Shown here: positions 57,485-64,000 of the stretch, in pieces
Layout of the letters: every line of letters begins with the position of its first letter
Numbering within the stretch: the stretch's first letter is position 1
Assembly: GCA_027972325.1 (NCBI GenBank)
Contig: JAPMOS010000001.1
Span: 777,001-841,000 of the forward strand
Direction of reading: 5' to 3'
DNA: 64,000 nt
Origin: Paratrimastix pyriformis
Lineage: Eukaryota; Preaxostyla; Paratrimastigidae
Translations under genes and position numbers: made by a program
The notes under the pieces: generated by a model
Databases searched by the model: none
Told to the model about the DNA's origin: nothing
What the model saw: only the letters and a program-made list of their open reading frames with translations

Positions 57485-60400
57485 ATGAAGGTAAAAGTTA
57501 TCTCGAGAGTGCAGCCAGATGCGAATACAATTCACCGGAATCTTAACCCTGAGTTCCACCCCTTCCAGCGAGCTCGCGAATACCGCCGGGCCCTAAATGC
57601 GGTTAAACTGGACAAGATTTTTGCCAAACCATTTATCGGACAGCTTTTCGGTCATACCGATGGCGTTTTTTCTCTCGCACGACACCCCAAATACTTGAAT
57701 ATCTCGGCCAGCGGTTCATGCGACGGAGGTCTGATCCGCTCTTCGTTTGCGTTCACTTCATGCTGTCCCCCTCCCATAAGAAATCCGCATTTGGAACATG
57801 CAATTCAGGTCTCTTTTTGTCCTTCTTTTGTCCGACCGATCTCACGTTGCTCCAGGAATCCCATTGTCACCCTGAAGGCCCACTCGAACTTTGTGCGCGG
57901 CCTGGCATTCAGCTCTGACGGATCCCGTATGGTCAGCTGCAGCGACGATAAGACCGTCAAGATTTGGCGTTCTGATGTGTGGGGTGGCCGGGCCGGCGTC
58001 GAGAACGAGGTCTGTTCTCTCGCCCACACGAACCCGCGTCGACCAGCAGCATCTGCCAGGTTCTGAAGCACATCCGACAGCGGCAAAGCGAGCAACTCCA
58101 GACCCAGCAGGCCCGGCTTTCGGCGGCCATCGCCACCCAGGGGAGGTCAGTTCCGGCGCCGAGTCTCCCCCAAACGGAGAAGGCGAAAGATCCCGAGGAG
58201 GACGATGAGGAGGAAGAGGGGGAGGAGGCGGAGGCGGAGGCGGAGGCGGAGGAGGACATCGGGGACCGGGAGGATCAAGCGGATAAGGACAAGGATGGCG
58301 GCGATGGCGAGGAGGACGGCGGGGAGGAGGACGACGACCCGAGTATGCCTTCTGCCGGTGCCGATCTGCCGTCCTCAGCCGCCCCCGGGGACGACGACGA
58401 GGGGGCTGCCCCTCTGGTGGACGAGCAGGACGCCGCCACTGCCGCCGTCTATGAGACGCCCATGGAAGAAGAAGAAGCAGCCACCGAGCCCGTTTCCACA
58501 TACGTGGGCCAGCACGCCTTCCAGTTCTGTCTCTGCCGCCTCACGGAGGGGCTGGGGGAGAGAGTGGGGGGAGAGGGGCGTCGGGCCCAGCGCCGGGGAA
58601 GGCACTAACGCTCAGCGCGGGCCATCGCGATTGCCCCGCTTTTAGCTGCGTCGACCACGCCTGGGCCGACTCGACCTTTGCCACCTCGGGCGAGACGCTC
58701 GAGATCTGGGACGTCAACCGGTCCGCCTGCCCTCCCCGCCCCATCTGCCCCACCGGAGGCGGCTTCCTGTGCCCCTCCCCCCCCCCCCCCCCCCCCCCCC
58801 AACCTCGGCGCTAACCGCGCGGTCTTGTTTGGTGTCCCGGCGGGCAGGTCGACTCCTCTGCACAGCTTCTCCTGGGGCACGGGTACCATCTCCCACTGCA
58901 AGTACAACCGGGTCGAGGTCCGTCCATCGGGGGTGGGCGACCTGTTCGGGCCCGGCGGCTGGGGTCCAGCTTTCGTTTGGTGGTCTGACTGGCCCCCCCC
59001 CCCCCCCCCCCCCCCCCGTGCCGTAGCCGCACATCCTGGCCACGGCCTCCAGCGACCGGAGCATCGCCATCTACGATCTTCGCGCCGCCTCGCCCCTTAG
59101 GAAAGTGGTGCTTGCGGTCTGTCCGCCAGTGAACCCAGCAGGGTTGGGGGAGCGAAACGACTGGTTGGGGACGCTGGCGGGACGTCTCATGGCGGTCTGT
59201 CTTTGCCTTGTGTCGCAGCTTCGGACCAACTGCATCTGCTGGAACCCCATGGAAGCCTTCAACTTCACATGCGTCTGTTGGCCCATGCTCCTTCCCTTCC
59301 GCCGTCGATCGGCGGGGTCCTTCCGCAGGGCGGGGGGCGGGGGCGGGGGCGAGATGCTCTTCGGGCGGGGGGCGGCTGAGATTGGGTGTGATTTTTCGCC
59401 TCACCCCCCGCTGGTTTGTCTGTACTTGCCCCGTCGCCCGCTGATTTGTCTGTACCTGCCCCGTCCCCCGCTGGTTTGTGTACCTGCCTCTCCCGCACCT
59501 GTCGCGGCCTCCGGCCCGCCTCCCAGGCGAACGAGGACACCAACCTGTACACGTTCGACATGCGCAAGCTGAACGTCGCCCGTCAGGTGCACCGCGACCA
59601 CACAGACGCAGTGTCTGCCCCCTCCATCTCCACCTCCATCTGTCACCTGCCCCTGTCCCTGTACCTCCCTCCCTGCCCCTGTCCCTGTACCTCCCTCCCT
59701 GCCCCTGTCCTGTCCTTCGCAGCATGTCCGTCGACTATTCCCCCACGGGTCGCGAGTTCGCCACGGGAAGCTACGACCGGACGGTGCGCATCTTCCTGGA
59801 GAGCGAGGGCGCATCGCGCGAGGTCTACTACACCAAGCGCATGCAGAGGTTCGCCTGCCCTGGGACCCGCTCACCTCGCCCCACCCCCCCCCCCCCCCCC
59901 CCCCCCCCTCGCCATCATCACACCTCGCCATCATCACACCTCGCCATCATCACACCTCGCCATCATCACACCTCGCCATCATCACACCTCGCCATCATCA
60001 CACCTCGCCCTGGTTGCTTTGTTTGCGTGGCCAGAGTCTTTGCCATCAACTACACGGGGGACGCCAAGTACGTCCTGTCGGGGAGCGACGACACCAACGT
60101 GCGCATCTGGAAGGCCTTCGCCTCCGACCCGACCTTCCAGGTCTCGGCTCCCCGTCCTGCCTGCCAGGGTGATGGGGGTCGAGGCTTCTGCTCCGTCCTC
60201 TCGGCTCCTCGGTTCTTCCTCCCCCCGGTTCCTCGCCTCATTCCCTCCCGTTCGGATCGCCCCCCAACAGCTCCTGGCTCGAGAAAAGCAACACTTCAAC
60301 TATCTGAATGCCCTCAAGGAGAAGTTCTCGCACATGCCCGACATTCGGCGGATCTCGAAGTCTGCTCATTCTTTCCGCCGTTGCTGCCAACCCATTATCG

Positions 60401-60709
60401 CTTTTCCAGACATCGGCACGTGCCCAGCGGCATCCGCGGCAAGACTCGCCTGCTGCATGTCATGATGGAAGCCCAGACCCGCAAGATCAAGAACCAGATG
60501 AAATACAGCAAACCTGGTCTGACCCCGCAATCTGGTGGCTTTCTCTCCCCCTCTCCCCTCTCCCCCCTCTCCCCTCCCTCCCCTCTCCCTCTCCCTCTTC
60601 TGCTTCACCCAGGCATCCAATTCCCCATTTTCCATATCTCCCTTCCCGGACAGGCGCGGTCACGGTCGAGCCCGCCCGTGTGGCCTCCATCATTGCGGTC
60701 GAGAAATAG
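57485..60709 (+). CDS. DCAF13: DCAF13/Sof1 WD40 ribosome-biogenesis factor
   Basis: Starts MKVKVISR like DCAF13 and continues HPFQRAREYRRALNAVKLDK, FAKPFIGQLFGHTDGVFSLA and HSNFVRGLAFSSDGSRMVSC. Later exons give RTNCICWNPMEAFNFT, ANEDTNLYTFDMRKL, VDYSPTGREFATGSYDRTVR, REVYYTKRMQR, YVLSGSDDTNVRIWKAF, LKEKFSHMPDIRRISK, HRHVPSGI and the C-terminal MEAQTRKIKNQMKYSKPG. Sof1 is a U3-snoRNP/SSU-processome component for 18S rRNA maturation. An exon at 58060-58530 adds about 150 residues of highly acidic, Ala-rich sequence between early WD blades that human DCAF13 lacks. Three introns carry 24-25-base C-runs and one a 16-bp repeat (59909-60004). Stop TAG 60709. Confidence 0.92.
59909..60004. repeat. 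16-bp TCGCCATCATCACACC repeat, six copies
   Basis: Six perfect head-to-tail copies following a 25-base C-run, in a DCAF13 intron. Confidence 0.92.
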
Positions 60710-60989
60710 ACAGATATCAGTTAAGATCATTCATTCGTCAATCGATCGAGCAGAACGAAGAGGGTTGAGAGGAGAGAAATATACAGCCCAAAAGAGCCAA
60801 TGGAAGCGGTAACGGGAAGAGTTGGGAATTAGAAAGGAAAAATCCCAATCACGATTGGGTGTGGGAAGTTTCTGAGGGGGGTGAAGCCATTCCACTGGGA
60901 AGAGGGTTGATGTGGGGCGGCCCGCGAAACGGAGAATTGAGAATAGGGGAAAACCGATTCCAAAAGAATCCTTTCAGGCCCGTGCGAAT

Positions 60990-61684
60990 TTAGTAGAGGG
61001 AAGTCTTCTTCATGATCCTGAGGAACTCCTCCTCGTTGATTTCGCCATCACCGTCCCGATCAGCCTCGTCAATCATCTCCTGAAGCTCCTCATCCGTCAT
61101 GTTCTCGCCAAGTTCCTTGGCCACGCGCTTCAAGTTCTTGAAAGAAATCTTCCCCGTATCGTCGTCATCAAAAAGGCGGAAAGCCTTGAGAATCTCTTCC
61201 CTGGGATCCTTCTCGGCCTAGATGATGAACATGGTCATGGTTGAATCGCTCAACAACTCAGAACAGACCATCTTTGTCGTCATCATTTCCAGGAATGCGT
61301 TAAAATCGATAGTGCCAGTACCATCCTTATCGATATCCGCGATCATCTTCTTGACTTCGTCTTTCTTGGGCTCGAAGCCAAGAGCACGCATGGCAACCTT
61401 CAGCTCCTTCGCATCAATCGTGCCTGGACGGGAAACGCCGAAGATGAGATAATGGGGAAAGGGCAGAGACAAACCGGAGCCATCAGTGTCGAAAAGATCG
61501 AATGCTTCCCGGATTTCTTGCCTCTGCTCCTCCGTCAGTTCAGGCCGGCCGCGAGGACGAGCAGGGCGGGGACCTGCGACAGAGGCAGGCTTGCGGGCAC
61601 CAGGGGCAGTGGAAGTAGCAGCCTAATAAAAGGGTTTGAGCTCGGCGACAACAAGCGAGAAAAAGAACGCACAGGAGTGCTCAT
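60990..61684 (-). CDS. centrin: Centrin
   Basis: Four exons: 61684-61673 (12 nt), 61622-61475, 61423-61269 and 61217-60990, together 180 codons plus stop. Four EF-hands are visible: [48 protein letters not shown] and [16 protein letters not shown]. The ending IMKKTSLY matches the centrin C-terminal Sfi1-binding type. The N-terminal ~25 residues are Ala/Pro/Arg-rich. Centrin is a calcium-binding basal-body/centrosome protein. Donors are GTGCGT, GTTTGT and GTCTGT; introns are 50, 51 and 51 bp. EF-hands 1, 2 and 4 keep full acidic loops; EF3 (DDDDTGKI) has K at loop position 7. Confidence 0.97.
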
Positions 61685-62198
61685 GATTTATTTGAGTTTT
61701 GAAACTCTGAGATCGAAAATAACCAAGGAGGCAGAGGTTCAACTTGGGTTTGAAAAAAGCTGGCTCTCTGAGTCTGGTTGGGCTGCTCCGGTGATTGACG
61801 TTTTGTTCTGCAGCCTGTCCCCGGCGATCGGGAGCGCGGAAAAAAAACCATCACTTCCTGTAACCGAATCGAAACGTTAAAAAAAAAAAAATCTCACGCA
61901 GCCGTGCCGAAGCTGTGCTCGCTCCGACAAGGGGAAACTTCATAAATGAAAAAAGAGAAGAAAGTCATCACCAACAGAACGCTCAGAACAGCAAAGAAGA
62001 ACCGAGAAGTCTGTGTCAATTTGGATGAGTGAGAGTGGAGGTCAAGCGGGTGAAGAGGAGATGGCGGGAAGATGAGACGAAAGATAGAGATGGAGGAGAG
62101 CGAGAGGGGCGGAGGATGACTCGACCGACCAATAATTCCGAATTGAGGAAATCTGGCCCCAAAATAACACGAAGAAAACTGAGATAAACAGCTGCCCA
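61685..62198. other. Intergenic region with possible small tail-anchored ORF
   Basis: A minus-strand frame ending at 61894 encodes a hydrophobic segment RFFFAVLSVLLVMTFFSFFI plus a short tail, but has no in-frame ATG, so it is at best a last exon. An A12 run lies at 61880-61891. Otherwise nothing is seen. Confidence 0.3.
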
Positions 62199-62921
62199 CT
62201 ACTCAAGGACGCCGGAACGCGCGACAGGGGAGGGAGTGGGCGGCGGCTCGATTCCTTGCCAGGTAACTTCTGGTGGAGTTCCTGGTGGATGTGGATGAGT
62301 CTTCGGGAAGACCGGGATCCATTTGGGAGAGCCTACAAAAAAAAAATGGCAGTGCAGTGGAAGGGGTGGGAGGAAGTGGATGCCGGACCACGCCATTCGA
62401 GGTCGTCCTGGAAGAGATGGCGCCCCTCGTCGGAGAGTCGGCCAAGGAGGGCCAGTTTCGAGCGGAACAGCTCCACCTACCATACGGCGATGCTAAATAA
62501 TAAAATTTGGGCTTCAGACCTCTCGGTAACTTTGCATACCCCCGCCCACGCGAACCAGGATGTCGATCTGGTTGATAAAAGTCTCTGACTCATCCCCAAA
62601 CGTGTCACCAACAATTTCCTTTCTATCTACTGGGAAACACCCATAGGGATGCGTGAGGGCTGCCGAAGGAGCGACGCCAGCGGTCCGCAGGCCAAGCTCC
62701 TGAAAAAGGGGATGTGAGACTGGGTCGTGAGAAAAAGCCTGCCAGACTCGTGCGATCTGATATGCTATAAGTGGAACTCCGCTTGCTGTGAGTCCCGAAA
62801 CAATTTCAATTTCGCCGGGAGGGAGGCCACGGATAATCTCCTCAATTATCTTTTTCAGTTTTTCTCGTGCCTCCCCGTGGTCAAAATCGGGTTGGGAAAA
62901 ACCAACCACACCAATGCGCAT
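62199..62921 (-). CDS. SLOG-like Rossmann-fold protein
   Basis: ATG 62921 begins RIGVVGFSQPDFDHGEA, a beta-alpha start with a glycine turn. It continues EIEIVSGLTASGVPLIAYQI (the GxTxxG-like turn), LRTAGVAPSAALTHPYGCFP, DESETFINQIDILVRVGGG and MQS. This layout resembles the SLOG/LOG nucleotide-binding superfamily, but I cannot name a subfamily. Two short introns near the 3' end splice YRE|VELFRSKLALLG and EWR|SPKWIPVFPKTHP; the C-terminus is Pro-rich and ends GVLE at TAG 62199. The second intron has a T10 tract directly before GTAG. Confidence 0.55.
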
Positions 62922-63383
62922 TGTAAACAAGAAACGATGGGCCAAGCTGGAGAATGAGAAGAGAGCGTGAGACCGCGATATTGCATGATGGCAATAAGCG
63001 CCGGCGAGGGTGAAAGAGTTTCGATTGAGCAAGGATTTTTGGGTGAACACGCCGGTCAGACCGTCAGGTTCCTGTGCCCACAAAAAAGATAGCGGACTGG
63101 TGGGTATGACCGAAGGGCGAATCAGATTATCCATTCCTCTTGCCTCGCTGAACAGCGCCTCATTTTGACGCAGCTGGGGCTCTTCGCCATTTTTCTTGTG
63201 GGAACCCTCTTTCGTCTTTTGGCAGTCGCTTCATTTGCCGACATCGAAGTTCCATCTCCACGATTCTCACTCTTGACGACCTCCCATGCTGTTTTGATCT
63301 CGAATTCTTCGACCCACTTGATCCGTCGCGACAGTTGTGGTTTGTTTTATTTTTTCCGTGGCGCCACATTTTTTATCTTGACG
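62922..63383. other. Divergent intergenic region
   Basis: The 462 bp separate the SLOG-like start and the right-edge FG-GAP gene. An open plus frame from about 63170 could add a hydrophobic leader (LFAIFLVGTLFRLLAVASFA) to the next gene but has no ATG. Confidence 0.4.
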
Positions 63384-64000
63384 ATGCTGGTAGATGGCAA
63401 TTCTTGTTGGAGCCCGCTCTCTCCAATACCGCTCCCTTTCGCGCTCGGTTCTGCCGCGTGTATTTGCGATAGTTTTCTTGTCCTCACGACAGATCAAGAA
63501 GAGATCTTTATTTTGGACCTCACCTTGCCCCACTTTTCCGGTTCGTCCGCCCTGCCCGTCTTCACGCTCAATCGTCCTGTACCAGCTTTCGAGCCTCTTC
63601 CCTTACCACAAGGGCAGGGTTTCGAAAAGTTTCACTTTACCCAGTGTCAGGTCGACCGCGAACACCTCGTCTTGGGGACCGCGGGCGGGGCCCTCGTGGT
63701 GGTCGCCCTGGGGAGGCTGGACAATGGTGCGCCCCCGTCGGACTCCGTCCGGGCGCTTTCGTCTCCGTGTCCGCAGCCAGCCGATGGATTCGGCGCGGCC
63801 TTTGCGCTGATCCCCGATCGTGGCCAGCTGGCGGTGAGCGCCCCGGGGTGGCAGGTCGACGATGGTCGGACCCCCGACCCGTCCGAGCCCGGCTCTGGCG
63901 GGGGGATCCTCTTCCTCTACGACTTGCATACCCTCGGTCTGCCATCGCTGGCCGCGGGGACTCGTCTTCACTGCTTCCCCCGACGCCTTTCCGCCAGCGT
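63384..64000 (+). CDS. FG-GAP/beta-propeller surface protein, 5' part
   Basis: Open frame from ATG 63384 to the window edge. It contains propeller-like strands (FLVLTTDQEEIFILDL, CQVDREHLVLGTAGGALVVV) and one clear FG-GAP unit: DGFGAAFALIPDRGQLAVSA then GSGGGILFLYDL, as in integrin-alpha and GPLD1-type propellers. A short intron (about 63727-63775, GTGCGC...CGCAG) probably precedes the FG-GAP. A hydrophobic leader upstream may be an N-terminal signal if an earlier start exists. Truncated by the window end. Confidence 0.55.
   Translation, partial: MLVDGNSCWSPLSPIPLPFALGSAACICDSFLVLTTDQEEIFILDLTLPHFSGSSALPVFTLNRPVPAFEPLPLPQGQGFEKFHFTQCQVDREHLVLGTAGGALVVVALGRLDNGAPPSDSVRALSSPCPQPADGFGAAFALIPDRGQLAVSAPGWQVDDGRTPDPSEPGSGGGILFLYDLHTLGLPSLAAGTRLHCFPRRLSAS

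Noticed and set aside
61894-62199. Minus-strand frame with one TM segment as a full gene
   Set aside because: There is no ATG, and it begins at the stop of the neighbouring gene; noted only in the intergenic entry.

Overview
The window looks like nuclear DNA of a GC-rich, intron-dense, flagellated protist. The evidence is genes for RACK1, centrin, a kinesin motor, DPH7, DCAF13/Sof1, PAXBP1/GCFC, PTAR1, a ZC3H3-type CCCH protein, TMX2, MORN3 and the tubulin polyglutamylase subunit LRRC49, most of them interrupted by GT-AG introns. Homology-supported genes end in TAA, TAG and TGA, so the code is standard. A free-living excavate-type flagellate such as Paratrimastix would fit, but that name is a guess. 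I see no bacterial operon, rRNA, CRISPR array or intact transposon.

Layout: 1-2922 (-) LRRC49-like, running off the left edge; 3317-4070 (+) four-TM voltage-sensor-like protein; 4153-9112 (-) PRRC2/BAT2-like protein; 9380-13258 (+) coiled-coil/PH protein; 13356-13730 (+) small four-exon candidate; 13829-16875 (-) unknown helical protein; 17063-17135 (-) tRNA-Ala; 17207-19432 (-) intronless F-box/LRR protein; 19.4-21.9 kb nearly gene-free with a second tRNA-Ala; 21889-26926 (-) PAXBP1/GCFC; 26925-28165 (+) F-box/LRR; 28236-28913 (-) GET2/CAMLG-like; 29218-30707 (-) PTAR1; 30749-34778 (+) large disordered protein; 35155-36501 (-) DPH7; 36511-39256 (+) ZC3H3-like; 39336-40552 (-) RACK1; 41221-43915 (+) secreted FAD oxidoreductase; 44650-46225 (-) MORN3; 46336-50339 (-) transglutaminase-like and alpha/beta-hydrolase modules, perhaps one gene, with a third tRNA-Ala in an apparent intron; 50438-52120 (-) kinesin; 52139-54191 (+) SF-assemblin-like coiled coil; 54212-54585 (-) two-TM protein; 54786-55799 (-) TMX2; 56107-57442 (-) Kre9/KNH-like surface protein; 57485-60709 (+) DCAF13; 60990-61684 (-) centrin; 62199-62921 (-) SLOG-like protein; 63384-64000 (+) FG-GAP protein running off the right edge.

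The genes are unrelated housekeeping, translation, membrane and cytoskeletal functions; no pathway cluster is evident, although LRRC49, MORN3, centrin, kinesin and the SF-assemblin-like protein are all typical of flagellated cells. Gene packing is very tight: three divergent pairs have start codons overlapping or within about 45 bp, and convergent stops lie as little as 20 bp apart.

Four things stand out. (1) Three identical tRNA-Ala genes carry anticodon GGC, which eukaryotes normally avoid. (2) All three share a 17-bp box 37-41 bp upstream, although the rest of their flanks differs. (3) Introns whose boundaries are fixed by homology or reading frame start GTYTGY rather than GTRAGT. (4) Long poly-C runs sit on the sense strand of introns, often just before the 3' splice site, and most introns of the larger genes also carry private tandem repeats.
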